DNA from: Crotophaga sulcirostris
Taxonomy: Eukaryota; Chordata; Aves; Cuculiformes; Crotophagidae
Length of the DNA stretch: 64,000 nt
NCBI GenBank assembly: GCA_013397455.1
Contig: VYZB01000270.1
Span: 503,446-567,445, forward strand
Direction: 5' to 3'
In this document: positions 51,301 through 64,000 of the stretch, piece by piece
How the letters are laid out: every line of letters starts with the position of its first letter
Numbering within the stretch: the stretch's first letter is position 1
The notes under the pieces: generated by a model
Seen by the model: only the letters and a program-made list of their open reading frames with translations
Told to the model about the DNA's origin: nothing
Databases searched by the model: none
Translations under genes and position numbers: made by a program

Positions 51301-54300
51301 TGCTCTACAATTGCAGTGCAGCAACCAATCCAATCTGAGAGCCAGAACCAGGCCCACGGGGATAATTCCCCTCCTACTTCCCCATAACAGGGTAAAATCT
51401 ACTTGTTTCCATAGAAACAAATCAGTTAGAGGTCCACACAGCTCCTGCATCCCTCACTGATGTGCATCAGCTCCAAGCCGCTCAGGCTGAGAGATTTTAA
51501 GTGTCTACAGCTGTAGGTCAAGAGTTTGCAGGAGAAACAGGAGGTACTCCTGGCATTCAAAGCTGACTGTCTCACCCGCCATGCCATTTGCTTCACTGCA
51601 TCTCTGCTGTGAGAGAATTAATCAGGAATATCCTTCCCCTCCTCCATTTTGAGGGTTGATTTATCTGCCAGCTCCCTCCCTGCCATCCTCCTGCAGATGG
51701 GTTAGCCCAGAATACGCGAGGACATAGAACACAGATGGGAGAGGAAAACAAGGGCACTCCAGCACCTCACGTGCACTCCTCAGTCAATTTCCTCTTTGTA
51801 TTTTTGCAGGTAAAGGGATTTTCTTGTTTGGAACTCTGCATTTTACTGCAAAGGATTATTTAGAGTGGTACAGCCTACTGTGCGCTGCCTGATCTCAAAA
51901 AGTCACTGCCCATTATAGCAAATGCCGCATTGACTCCAAGCTGCAGCGCAGGGGAAGGAAAGTCTGGAGAGAGCAGAAAACTGCAGCACTGCTGCTGTGC
52001 AGCTTCCTCTGGGATCTTCTGGGTAATAGGAAATGAAGCCCTGGATCTCACTTGCTGCCCTGGGATATTCAAGGTAAAGAATAACACTGCACTGATTCTA
52101 CATATCAGGAACTCAAGGGAATAAGCAGCCTGGTATGTCCTGAATAGATGTGGCAGTAAGGATAACACATTTGTGGAAAACGCAGCTTTGATTTCAAGAA
52201 CTGTAATTCCAGGAGAAAAACAAACAAGGTTGGTTTCACTCATTTAAAAATCAAATGTAACACCAGACCTGGGCAGTAAGACTAGGAAAAGCAACCACAG
52301 CACCAGTTGAGTCTAGAGGCCTCCAGAGACACAGCTACAAGAAATGCTGCATTAGCATCATGTATTCTCCACCCTAGAAGCTGTAAACCACACCTTTCTG
52401 TCTGTCTTGCTGACTTTTCACCACCATAGCATGAAGGCCAATCCTCCTTTTGCCCCTCTGAAGCATATACAACCTGGCAAAAAATGTCATGTAGATTTTA
52501 ACTCTAGAATCTCCTTGCAACTTCCACATAGACTCCACGAGGAAAATACCAGGCATCAACAACACCCTGGAGCATCAAAATTAGTAAAGTCCTGATGGCA
52601 GTAGTGAAGAAAGAGGTTTTTTTATGGCCATAAAGCTAAAACCATGACTCAGCATCTTTGTCTCTTCCTCAAGTCAAACTGATCTGTCATAATACTGCAG
52701 TAACACTGCTCTGTTTTGGCACAAGCAAATCTACTGACAAATCCTGTCTCTGCTGTAACAGAAGGGTTGCAGCCGTGAAAAACATGACCTGTACAGCACC
52801 TGCAACTTGAGCTGCGAGAAAACAAAAGGACAAGCTCTGGGAAAGGAGCGACTGATAGGAAAGCACAGCCCCAGTAACACCCTGGGATTAATATATGCTA
52901 AGACCCATGAGCAAGAGGCTAACCTTGCTATTTCCCACCACCAGTTTCTAAATCTGTCCTAGCTCTGGAATCAGGCTGCAGCTGAGTTCACACTAAATGC
53001 TGTCCAGCAGTAACTAATATTCAAGCTATTCATCACATGGATACTATGGATAAACAGGGGTTTATTCCCCTTTCTGTCCTTCTCTCCTTCAGGGAAGGAA
53101 ATCAATGGAACAGCAAACTCCAAGATACCACACACTCATGGCAAGTTACCATCTCAGATTTTTTGTGGCAACTCCACCACATCTGGAGTCCTGGTATTTG
53201 CTGGAAGACCTCAGAGAAGAACAAATGCAGCCCAAGGCACATTTCATCACTGCAGTATGACACTTCCTCCACTCTAGCAGCACTGTGTGCCAGAAAAGGA
53301 GACAGCCTCCCCAGAGCCTGGATGCCATAAAGGGCACAGACAGCTGAAAGAGTCCACTAGAAAATGCAAAATCACTTTGATGAGCCCGCTAGTACAAACC
53401 CACACTGAAGCTGTGTGAGGAAAGGGGACAATACCTCAAGCAATGATGTGCTGTTAGTGGCCAGACATGGGCGGTGGGTTCATAAAAATGAATGCATTAC
53501 CCTGATAATTTATCTTGGGTCAGAAATTAGTTGCAAAGTGTGTTGTGGACAGAGAGGCAGGCTGCTTCCCTTCCAACAGGCCAGGCAGGAAGGGCAGTTC
53601 TGTGCAGTAACAGAGTTATGCCGCATTCAGGCATCCTGACCAAACTGTCCAAGGTGCATGGTTGTCCTGCAGAGGGAATTTCAGATGCCAATTTACATCT
53701 CAGCTCTGCCTGAAGAAGTATGCAGGAACAGCGCCAAGCTCCTTGCGATGCCCTGCACCTCTGCAGTTTCAGATATAATTAGGAACACCCTGGCTGGAAA
53801 GACGGTGCAGAGGCTCAGCTTTGCAAGCCCTTGAAGAAAAATCAGCAGACTGACTGCTAACACCTCTAGTGCAGAGCAAAGTCTGAGCCATTAAACTCTA
53901 CTTCAAAAACCACACAGGACAGCTACATTTCAGGCAATACCAGAATGAAAGTTGGATCAATAGTCCCAGAAGAAATGAGCTTTTGACCTCCTGGCTGGCT
54001 CCAATGTGTCTGCCAAATTCTTTTGAGCAACCAGTGGGACAGCACTTCTCATGACCCAGGTAACATTTTTCTCTGGTCGAGTTTGGGCAGCAACCATAGG
54101 AGGTATCAAAAAAGCAGGTTTATACACAGATACAGACCAACAGAATTGCTAAAGGAGTTCAGGTCTTCATGGAAAACTTGAAGGGCTTACATTCAAAAAG
54201 CAGAAGAGGGTCAAAATTGGTGTTGCCTATTAATGAGCACTCTGAATCTGTTGCAAAATTGGGGCATAGTGACCTGGACAAACAGACCAGACTCTTCTGT

Positions 54301-57300
54301 TCTTCCATTCCCTTCCCTGTTTTCCACAAGTAAAGAGTTTATCTAAATTCCTTCCTCTGATGTCTTCCCCCTCCATTTTCAAACCAATACATTGATTTCT
54401 AGTAACATTTGCTTTTGCCTGTCCAGGCATCCAGTTTGAGTTCAACTTTGTACAAACAGAATATGGCAAAATATCAAGTGCTAATGCAGCGCCTCACTTG
54501 TTCTTTTGCAGCAAGTATCATTCTTTCAACAGCCCATACAAATTAAATCAGGAATTGGACCTCTCTCTCCAAGATGAGTTTGGGGTGCCAGGTAGTTTGT
54601 ATGAACAGGCGTAAACAAGAGTAATGCCTAGGAACAGGAACATAAATTGAAGTAGCACAGCTCAGAGGGGAGAACTTGGCTGGGAGCTGGGCTGATGTAG
54701 AAGAGGTGACCTGGGTTTCAGCACTGGAGCTGCAGTGTCAGCTCTGCAGTGACACATGTCATGCACCAGCCCCTGAGGGTATTCTGCATTTCAGTACGTA
54801 CCAACCTCCTCCTTACCTCTAGCTATAACCCCACTGCGTCACATCTCCTCTCAAGGCCACCACCATGCTCAGGCAATTCCCAGCTATTCATAGAGGAGCT
54901 TCTATTAAAAGTAAAAGCACAATCAGCTTAAGAAATAGCCAGAGATTACTCAAGAGATCACAGCAGCCAAAAAGAGAGAAAACCCAACATGTGTGTGAGA
55001 ATCAAGGGGCCCCATCCTGACTCAGAGCAATGCAAGTTCAGAGTAAATCACAAGCAAGTCAGTGGAGCTAAATATCAGCATAAAAACTGTGAGGATTGGA
55101 GATTTGGGTTTTACTGGCTTCATTCTGAACAAACATGTCACCAGGTGTATTCCCCTGCTGACAGAAGTGTTCCTGTGCTGGCAGGCAGGTGGAAATGGAC
55201 AGCTATTTTCATTATAAGCCCCTGTTTGCAGAGGTTTACAATTACCTGGATGAGGAAGAGCTCTCGGAGCTGAAAGAGCCTGCAAATTTGCTGTGAGAGC
55301 CCCGAGCCAAACCCTACACTACTTACTCTGCCTTTATGCACTCAAGTGTGGCAGGGTGGCAAAGGGGAGGAACTCAACAAAGACTTCCAGATTTCTGCCT
55401 TTAGGTACCTCTTTCCTTGTTCTAAGAAATTCAGTACAGCCTCCCCCATCCCTGGATCTCCATTCTCAAAAAGAAAAAAAAAAAAGCAAAAATAGTTTTC
55501 CCTAGTGCTTTCTAGGGTAAGTCAGCTCTGCTGTAAAAACATTTGCAGATGTTGAGAACCAGCTACTCAGCATCTCTGCAGACTTTTGTCTACTGATGCT
55601 TAGAGAAAGGGTCTAAAGGCAGCTGAAAAACTACTCTGAAATATGGCTGCTGTTTATGCTCAGCTTATAGGCAACATTACAGCAACACCGCCTGGCTCTT
55701 CAGCCAAAATCCATGGCAGCAGCAGTTTAATATGGGTTCTGTCCTTTCTCAGGCATCCCATACACTTCACCAGCCACTTTTACATCAAGACTGTTTCAGT
55801 CACAAAATGACACCCTAGCATAGACAGGATCCCAGCAATTCTCATGTTTGTCGTGGCAGCTTTAACTCTTCAGCCTTCAACACAGCTGCAACAATGCAGC
55901 CTAAAGCCATTAGAAACAGGAAAGGGAGTGTTAAAGAGGACTGTTGAGGCAATGCATTATAAATATAGTATGTTCACCCACAGAGACTGAAGTTCAATTC
56001 CCATTTCAGTCATAAATGAGTAAGTGGGTTTATTCCAGACCTCATTGTGTACAATTTACTGCTCATTGTGACTGCAACACAAGTATTTTAGCAGAGCTTA
56101 TAGTTTTGGGACTAAGTCCTGAGTTTTAGGAAGGGAAGAGCTGACAATGCAGGCCTTGAAAGTTTTTGGATTCTTTATACTTGAATCCAGGAGCACTCTG
56201 GGAAACAGTATCCTTTTTTTAAAAAAAAAATTTAAAAAGTACCCTTAAACCGCCATGTTAGAAATGGATGTTTTGAATACAAACACTACAGCACTATGTT
56301 AGCATAATTGCTGTGTTCAGGGCTCTTAGAAAAGCCACACAAGTCACAAGATTTGCAGAAAAGTGGCAGAAGCTGGCAAGTTTGCTTCCAGTCAGCAAGA
56401 CACAGCTTGAGGAGCTTGCATAACATCTGCTTCCAAGATGCTTCCACAAGCACGTTATACCGAGCTGCAAGAAGCTACTGACCAGGCCTGAAACACCATC
56501 TCATTTCCATTTGGCCACGGCAGGGCCTGACAGAGCTTTGGAAGTATCTAACGTGATAAAGAACAATCAGAGGCACTGTTAGATTTCGTATTCGGGGCTT
56601 TCTTCCTGTACTTTATAGTAGATAACTGCTTTTCCTTCCTTCCAGACAAAGTTATCAGCACCAGCCTAGGAGCTGTGACAAAGCAACCTTCAGCAACCTA
56701 AGCTTTCTTATACGAACAAGACAGTTAAGAAAATTACTGAGCCCTTTACTCAAGGCTGAAAACAAAAAGCTGTAAGTATAAAGCATCTATGAGTCACCTG
56801 GAATAATTGTTTAAATATCTCACACCAAATTGTGCTCTCAGTTGCCAGTCACAATTTTTTGGTGCATATTTTGGTGCCTGCTCCTTGGTAAACACTAAAA
56901 TGTTGTCTCACTCTTCTCTTCATAGTCACCCCAGTATTTATAGCAGTCCAGAGTAAGACATCCAACTCCCATGACTAAACTCCATCAAGTCACTCAAAAA
57001 TAAGCATGATACATGCTTTTGAAGGATCACAAGTAAGTGTAAAAAAAGAGAAAGAGCTTTTCAGAACCAATCCTGCCTGCAGTCTGACCACCTACAGGCC
57101 TGAGCAGAGCATCTGAGTGTTTAAAGACACCAGAGACAAAACCATGAGCTCATTCCTCTATAGGGCTGTGCTACCCATCCATGCTCTGAAGGGCTGCGCT
57201 TAAAAATTAAGTGCTACCAGCTCATCTAGTGCAGCCTCTCATGTCCCAGTACTTCCTAAGAATACCCTGGCTCCTCAATTCCACTATCTAATCCACGTCA

Positions 57301-60300
57301 GCAGCCAAAGGTGGCTGCATCCATCCCAACCCCTCTGCAGAGCAGACCTAAGTAACCAGCAACATTGGGTAAATGAGGCTGCACGGCCAACTGAAGCTCC
57401 AGGCCCTCCACTTCTAAAGAGAAGGCTGGTCTTTCAGAGGGATCAGGCAGACATTACTGTGCCACCTTTGCAGAGTTTTAATTTATTGTTAGGAAAAACA
57501 GTTTCCTACTCTATGGTTAACTTTTTCTAGTGTTATTTCAAGTATGCATGAATGATAGACACCTACATGACGTGACAGAGACCAACAGCCTCTCCTTTCT
57601 ACAGATGGAGAAAAAAGAATAAAAAAAATATCACACAAGAATTTAGTTTCAGAGCCGAGAACAGAACTCAAGGCTGAACAAGTCTGTCTGTCTGTCAGCA
57701 AATATTCCTCAACATTGAACTCTCACTCTATCAGGATGTGCAAATCCAGGTCTGAGATCAGGAAAAGTTCAAGTGGAATGGGAAACTGTCCCACTAGTGA
57801 GCTATTTCCCCATTGTGCATGACTGGATTGCCTGGTTTTTTTTTTGGACCAGATTTAGTTTTAACTCTCCTCCCAACTAGCACTACTCTGACTCATATGG
57901 TTACAGATTCGTGAGACCAAGCAGGAAAGTATTACACCCAAAGGTTTTTGGGGTGTTTTTAGTGGTATATCAAAGAAGTAGGTTTAGCCTGCATATTATC
58001 GGCAAATTTCCTTTCATAGACACCATCTCAAAACCAATTTTACATTGGGTATATAGGCTGAACACCATATGCTTCCAGATGACTGACTGCCACCCCTGCA
58101 GTAAATCTGATTTTGCCATTAAAATGCACTGCCTGAAACAAAAATCTGAGTGTTGGCTCACATGGGTGGAGCTCATATGGGTTTGCTCTTGTGTAATAAA
58201 TTCACTGCTCAGGGCATCACAATAAGTTTCACCCCAATAGCTAGAACACAGCAAGAACTGCTTTCTTGATTAACTGACACTAAGCTGTCAGCTTCCTCCA
58301 TTTCTCCTCAAAAAGGTTCATCTTAAAGATGCTAAGAAACCATCATTCAAAAGAATTTACTCACACTTGGACAGACAGGCTCAAAGTTGAAGTTAAGTGC
58401 AAAATAGGGATGTTCAGTAATTCAGCAGAGCAGGAAGAGGATTCGCTTCCTCCCTCAGAATAACATTTTCAGAAGCTGCCTCAGATAGGAGGTGCTGCAG
58501 ACAAAATCACACACCTTCTATTTAAGTCCAGCAGAGTTCTGCCTGCTCGAAGGATCTCAACAAGTTGGGTTCAAGGACTCAACTTGGCATGCCCAGCTAG
58601 GTTTTGAACCATGGCTTCTGAAAACAATCAGTAGCCTTGAAAAATAGAAGCTTGTCTTTGTTCTGCATTGGGGTAGGGACAGGGGGTCGACTGTGAGAAA
58701 AGTTAAGCAGATGGAGTTTTGAAAAACAGTTGACAGTTTTAGCATCGGGGAATGCTTTGGGGAACTTCTGACTTCTTCTCCCCCCCAGTTTTGCAAACGC
58801 TTTATAGGCCTGTGCCACAACACAGCGTTTGTAGAGCAAACCAAAACCCCACAATACTTATCCATCTCAAAGTACAAAAGCTCAGGACGCTTTAACAATC
58901 CCAACATGGAATTATCACGGTAACAAGGAAGAGTCTACACTAGGAAAGAAGGCATCGTCCTGATCTGGCCAGCTATCAGGAGATGAATTCCAGCAACAAC
59001 AAGGCAACCTGCCATTTTCACACACCAGTAGGTCCAGGCAAGCCCTAACCTGCACGATACTGAGCATCAGCTTCCACACTGGAGATACAGCTGGTTTCCT
59101 TTCCCCGGGTAAATTCCGATATGTTCAATAAGGATCTTTCTTCCTAGTGAATATAAGGCTTGTGGGCAGTTACCAGCAGTATGAGATAACCACTAAGGAG
59201 TTAAACTGAAGAATACAGCTAGTGAGATCAGCAGAGAACATTTACCTGCTGCAGAAAGTAGAAGAGGTATTAGGCTTGTATTTATTTGAGCCAACCCCTA
59301 CAGCATTAAAGCGAACAGTCCGAGGACAAACACACGCACACACTGCTGCTGCATCTACAAACACTGAAATTCGTGCTTTTTTTATCCCTTTACAGCCATC
59401 CATGTTATGTTATGTTTTAACTTAATTATGTATCTCCTCTTGGCACTCCTCCTCCCACAACTGTTTGCTGAGAGCTGTACAGATTTCTCTTAAGTTAGAC
59501 GATTTTATCTTATGGTTCACTTCAAAATATCTATTTCCCTCAGTGCTCCATATTTTCTTCCTTCCCAAATTAATCCAAGGTATTCCTTCACTGAAGACCA
59601 AAGGCTTGCTGCCCTTTGAAGGACTGTTACTTGACCATGATTTATTTCTCTAGACAGCAGAATCCTATTCCTGGTTCTTGCATCATCCTCTGCAACCCTA
59701 AATAAGTCATTTCCCAAGCAATGCCTACATCTTTAACTTGCAAATATGCAACAGCATTTGGTAAGCTCAGATATATTTATCATACAACAATTAAGGGTCC
59801 ATGATTGCCAGTACTCAGGGCATATAAACACATCTCAAAGCAGAACAAAAAATAGAATAGTAATATTTAAGGACCCCTTAAGTGGGCAGAGCAGGGCAAG
59901 TTAACGAGTGCATCTTCTTGTTTAAATTTAAAACTGTTGCTAAAGTACCGCCTTGATGCTCAGTATGACCCAGTCCAGGGGAGATCTTCAATCTATACGT
60001 AATGTAGCGATGATTTTTAGGAGATTTAAACCCTTAGTTGTCATATACAGCACTCAAGTTCACCAAGCAAGCACTACAGCAAAAGCCTGTGCAACTTAAA
60101 CGCACAAAGATTGTTGACAAAACAGTTTTCCTGTAATATCTGAAAAAGCCAAGTATCCTTAATCTCCGTATGCATGCCTATAGGACCCTTCACTGCTGGA
60201 CAGTTGTTAAATATTGCTGTTGATCTCAGAAGGTATTCTGCTGAAGGAGCTTCAGACAAAGTAAAGTCTGTGTTATCAAAGAAGGCATTCCTTCATCACA

Positions 60301-60964
60301 TCTTGGGGGTGGAAATATTTATCTCTAAATGGTTGGGGACGGTTGAGATATAAAGATACTAAGTTGCTCCTCGAAGTTATACCCAAAATCAAACTAAATG
60401 CCATGACTTGAAGATCTAGCTTTGCATCTTCAGTAGGTGTCACTGCAGAAGGCAGAGACATAGTGACAGTCCATGCTGCCTGGCCCGTGCCTAGCTTTGT
60501 CAAGGCAATTACTATAACACAAGTATCAAGCTTAACAGGCATGCATCCTTACCACTGCCACAGGTGTTGCAATGCTGCATTTAGACCAGACAACAAGAAC
60601 AGGCACATACATTCGTGAAGCCATCTGAATATAGGCCAGTGCTTTCAGGTTTTTTCCATTTGTAAACCATACTCCTGCAAATCCAAAGATTTGTATAATA
60701 GTGATCTCCAGATTTAAAAAAAAGACACTTATATTTGTTATTTTCACATGGAAAAATAAGAGTGACATGAGCATGGACAATTTTACAAACACCTTTGTGA
60801 GCTGTCTGGTGCATCCCTTCCCTTTTTGGTCTTTCAGGCTCTCTCAAGTCCAATTAGCACAGGCCACATGCTTTATGCTTTTTATTGGACCTATTTTGCA
60901 GCTACTGGTGCCTGCTCCAAGACCTTCTAATTTAAGAAGGATGGCAGTAGGGAAGTAACACCAC

Positions 60965-61013
60965 TTCCCTAACGGACTAAATGACCTTTGAGGTCCCTTC
61001 CAATGCAAGTTAT
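60965..61013 (+). mobile_element. Short CR1 LINE remnant
   Basis: 'ggactaaatgacctttgagg' followed by 'tcccttccaa' is the familiar sense-strand CR1 3' region. Only about 50 bases are clear and the edges are degraded. Confidence 0.7.
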
Positions 61014-62989
61014 CTCAAGAGCCTGTAATCACACCAGCAGGAAATGCCTGGAGCTGACCCAATGAAACCTTCCACCCAGTTCTGGGGCCCAGGATAAACT
61101 AGTCTACAAAGAGATGTGTCACCTGCCTGGCTTCTAAATGGCTTCTCTCATCTCTTCAGTGATTCTACCACCACCAGCCGGCATCCTAGTCACCATGCTG
61201 AGTCTCCGGCAGCAAAAGCACACATAGCAGCCACACTGACATCTGGTACAATAAATACAGGCTCTGCACTGTTGGATAATCTGTTAACAGCAGAGGAACT
61301 GACACTGGAAAAGTAATTAGCAACTAGTAAGCTATCATATTCAGGAGAAAAAAATTTTATTCGTTTGGTAAGCCATGTAACTAAACACTGATTGCAGTCA
61401 GCATCACTCCACTGTGCTCCAAGGTTTCCAGCATGCAAGGGATTCAGAGCACCTGCAAGGTGCAAGCAGCAGCCCCACACTGAAGTTCTGCACAGCCACA
61501 GGGAGGTCTGGCAGCAGGGGCAAAGGTGCTGCCCTCTGAACATGCCCTGATGACCATTTGAGAGGAGACCTGCAGGGACTGAGAGGGGAAACCAGCCCTG
61601 GCAGGGCCTCCAGACCCTCTGCTGGAGCATCCCCACCAAGCACATCAGTCTGTACCAACTGCATCGACACTTTTTCTTGCACAGATTGCCATCCACTCAG
61701 AGAAACTCATCATCACTCCCATCCACTGTGCAGCGAGCAGCTGCTGAGCAATAGCTGCACCACTGTCCTGGTGTCATGCTGGAGAAGTGACATATGTCAT
61801 GTCCACACCAGTGCAATAATTGTATTCGTACACAGTAGATCTACACACCATTTCTTCTTGTGCTTATTCAGACAAGAAAACAGCTCCTATCACAATTACA
61901 CTGAGGAGCCATTGATACCATTTCCATAGCTTCTATCATGGTTTCCAATACCCATGCTAAAAGAAAAGAGACTACACATTATTGCAGGGCCCCAACATTA
62001 TTTTAACAGGATTGGGTTTTGCAGCATATACACATACATTCTGCAGCAGGATGTCTCATGTTACCAGTCTCTAAACCAGCCAGCACTCAAGGGTATCAAA
62101 TGGAGAAAGACCTCTTCCCTTTGACATATTTTCCATTTCTACTCCAATTATTTCGTGTAAATGTTTTTTCTGCAGACAGGTCTCTCTGCTTCTGCTCAGG
62201 GGACCCTTCATTATTTCATTTTCTAACAGCCACAGCACTATAACTTGCTGCTAGAGAGAACCCTGATGGGACACAGGGAGGTCACAAGTGCTCCTGGGAT
62301 AGGGGTCATCATAAAGAGACAGAAGACAATTTAACTCATTTGCTCTCCACCACGGAAATAAAATCCCCAGTTCCCAGTTGGTGCCAGCTGAGATGCACCA
62401 ATAAATCCCCTTATGTTTGCTCAGTCTAAAAGAGAGGGGCAGTGTACCCCGAAATACAGACTGTCCTTCAACAAACCCTCCTCCAGCCGACAGCCGTACG
62501 TTATATATTACGCCACTGCAGCACTGACTGCACAGATCCTCTAAAAGGGATTTATGAGGTGAGGCTCCCAGTGCTTAGAAAGCATGAAAACAGCAGAGCC
62601 AACAGGTGAACCTGATTTGCTCACATATTGCAGATCTATTTTCCCCTTCTTGGAAAGCTACAACACAGCAAGTTTTTCACTTCGGTGGTAGGAATCATTA
62701 TTTCCTTCCTACGTCTACGGATAAACAAGCAGATACTGGTCTATGAACTGAGACTCAGTAATGTGTATTCCTGCAACGTCCTTCCCTCAGCATGATTCCC
62801 AGCATCCCTGGGGGATGCTGCATAAACTATGGGAAGTTAGCTAGAAGGGATTCCAGACTCTTTGAATGTGTACCTATGGCAAAGAACAAAAAATATATTC
62901 TGATGATGCTATCTTTGCACCAAATAGAATCCCTGCACCTTCTTCCTAGTGCAACCCAGCACATCCTGCACCCACTGCTCAAGGCTACT

Positions 62990-63035
62990 GAATCACAGAA
63001 TTGTTCAGGTCAGAAAAGACCCTTAACAAGTCCAG
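62990..63035 (-). mobile_element. Short CR1 LINE 3'-end remnant
   Basis: 'gaatcacagaattgttcagg' followed by 'tcagaaaagaccctt' and 'caagtcca' is the complement of a CR1 3' end. The homology fades after about 63035. Confidence 0.75.
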
Positions 63036-63539
63036 AATTTGGGGCTACTTGCAGCTAAACAAGCAATCCGTACCCACCACAGACCCTTACAACAATGGAA
63101 AAGCTTTATAAGCCACCCAGCAGCAAAGGGCTTAAAAGAAGAAGTGAGGAAGGGGAAACAACATCCAAGAGATGTCACAAATGCAGTTTGCTGGAAGAGA
63201 AAAACCCACGCAAGCAGCCAACCAGGTATCACAGCAGTCATTGTAAGGCCAGTCCCCAGCAAGGTGCGTGCACAAAAAGGTACCTGCATAACTAACACCT
63301 GTGTATCACTGAATGCAATTAATTAACGGGGCCAGGAGAGGGCTGAGGAACAGCCCCCCTCCCCAGGTGTTGCGTGTCTGTGCGGGGGCACATAACCAGG
63401 TGTCTGGGCTTTACTCGAGTTGCAGATGATGAACGCGAAGGTCACACGAAGGGAAGGCAGCAGCGTGCACCACAAAATGGTAGCGCCCGGGGATCCGAGC
63501 TTATGGGAGAGATAACCCCGTCCTTCCCAGCGCCGGAGG

Positions 63540-64000
63540 GGAAGGGGCCGCTCCCCACCCCCATCTCACCCCCCCGTTATGCAACCGCCGGGCCGGGGGG
63601 GCTCCCGCCGACCCCCGAGGTGCGGCAGAGGCGGGGACCCCGCTGCGGAGGCGCCCCCCGAGGCGGAGAGACCCTCTCTTTGCCTCCCCCTGCATCGCAG
63701 CGCACAGGCACACGCTGCTGTGTCCCCGCAGCGCCCGAGCATCCAGCCGCTGGGTCCCCGCATCCCGCAGCGCCCGAGCATCCAGCCGCTGGGTCCCCGC
63801 ACCCCAGCACCCAGCCGCTGGGTCCCCGCACCCCGCAGCGCCCCAGCACCCAGCCGCTGGGTCCCTGCCCCTGCACAGCTCTGCCCCTGCATCCAGCGGC
63901 ACTGCCCGCGCTCAGCCGCTAATGCCCGTGCACCGCGCTGCCCGCGCATCCCGCAGCTCTGCCCGTGCACCCCCCCACCCCTGCCCGTGCACCCAGCCGC
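63540..64000. promoter_or_regulatory. GC-rich, CpG-dense segment at window edge
   Basis: The sequence changes sharply to high GC with many CpG pairs (for example 63541-63660). This is CpG-island-like and would fit the approach to the DNM1 exon 1 promoter or another start site. No TATA box or exon is recognised, and much of the segment is a minisatellite, which also raises CpG count. Confidence 0.45.
63728..63870. repeat. GC-rich minisatellite, about 39-bp unit
   Basis: The core CCAGCCGCTGGGTCCC recurs at 63743, 63782, 63811 and 63850, giving spacings of 39, 29 and 39 bases. The first two units are near identical (GCAGCGCCCGAGCATCCAGC...). Diverged related words (CTGCCCGTGCACCC) continue to the window end. 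The open frames across it on both strands result from the repeat. Confidence 0.92.

Larger units (their letters stand above)
40550..64000 (-). other. DNM1: DNM1 intron 1 (at least 23.4 kb; upstream end not reached)
   Basis: Exon 1 (start MGNRGMEDLIPL in mammals, P-loop GGQSAGKSS) was looked for on the minus strand and not found, so the intron runs at least to the GC-rich end. It contains a candidate cassette exon at 40957-41018, an AT-rich palindrome at 45255-45353, CR1 remnants near 61.0 and 63.0 kb, and a minisatellite at 63.7-63.9 kb. The rest shows no gene that I can support. The far right could already be promoter or another transcript. Confidence 0.75.

Noticed and set aside
61190..61696. 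168-codon minus-strand open frame in intron 1
   Set aside because: Composition is Cys/Trp/Leu-rich as in a chance frame, an equally long frame exists opposite, and no family resemblance is seen.
63501..63970. Several overlapping long frames of 99-182 codons at the right end
   Set aside because: They occur in many frames at once because GC-rich repeats lack stop codons; the proteins are minisatellite repeats.
40550..64000. DNM1 exon 1 inside the window
   Set aside because: No minus-strand match to the conserved start or P-loop coding sequence was seen, including in the GC-rich end.

Overview
This is vertebrate nuclear DNA, almost certainly from a bird and probably a galliform. Evidence: CR1 LINE fragments typical of avian genomes lie at about 17821-18320, 35613-35700, 60965-61013 and 62990-63035, and the genes are split by GT-AG introns of 85 bp to more than 23 kb. 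There is no operon structure. Most open frames of 60-200 codons are chance frames in introns.

The window is dominated by one gene on the minus strand: dynamin-1 (DNM1), the large GTPase that cuts synaptic vesicles and other endocytic buds from the plasma membrane. Every coding exon after exon 1 is found, from exon 2 at 40549 down to a terminal exon at 3543-3564. The exon lengths fit together in phase. If exon 1 contributes the 161 coding bases known from mammals, the short-tail protein is 852 residues, one more than the 851-residue human short isoform. Exon 1, with the start codon and P-loop, lies beyond position 64000, so intron 1 exceeds 23.4 kb. DNM1 rather than DNM2 or DNM3 is shown by the proline-rich tail, which has the Ser774/Ser778 phosphobox and the PSRPNR amphiphysin site, and by the PRITISDP end.

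Layout, right to left in transcription order: GC-rich end with a minisatellite (63.5-64.0 kb); long intron 1 (40.6-63.5 kb) with CR1 scraps, an AT-rich palindrome and a possible poison exon; G domain exons 2-6 (36.4-40.5 kb); stalk exons 7-12, including two mutually exclusive copies of exon 10 (33.1 and 29.7 kb) behind a GC splice donor; a short exon and a 12-nt microexon (24.3 and 23.2 kb); PH domain exons (21.8, 11.2 and 10.5 kb) split by a 10.5 kb intron; a second 12-nt microexon (9.27 kb); GED exons (7.4-8.0 kb); the proline-rich exon (6.8-7.0 kb); and the terminal exon (3.5 kb), followed by a 3' UTR.

Within the 10.5 kb PH-domain intron, on the plus strand, sits a microRNA hairpin of the miR-199 family (about 16621-16715). 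This is the position of mir-199b antisense to mammalian DNM1. It is the only RNA gene I can support.

The less expected observations are the GC donor before the exclusive exon pair, a candidate 9-nt microexon that would break the calcineurin-docking tail, a candidate 62-nt poison exon upstream of exon 2, and the absence of a recognisable long-tail exon. Exon numbers follow mammalian DNM1 by inference.
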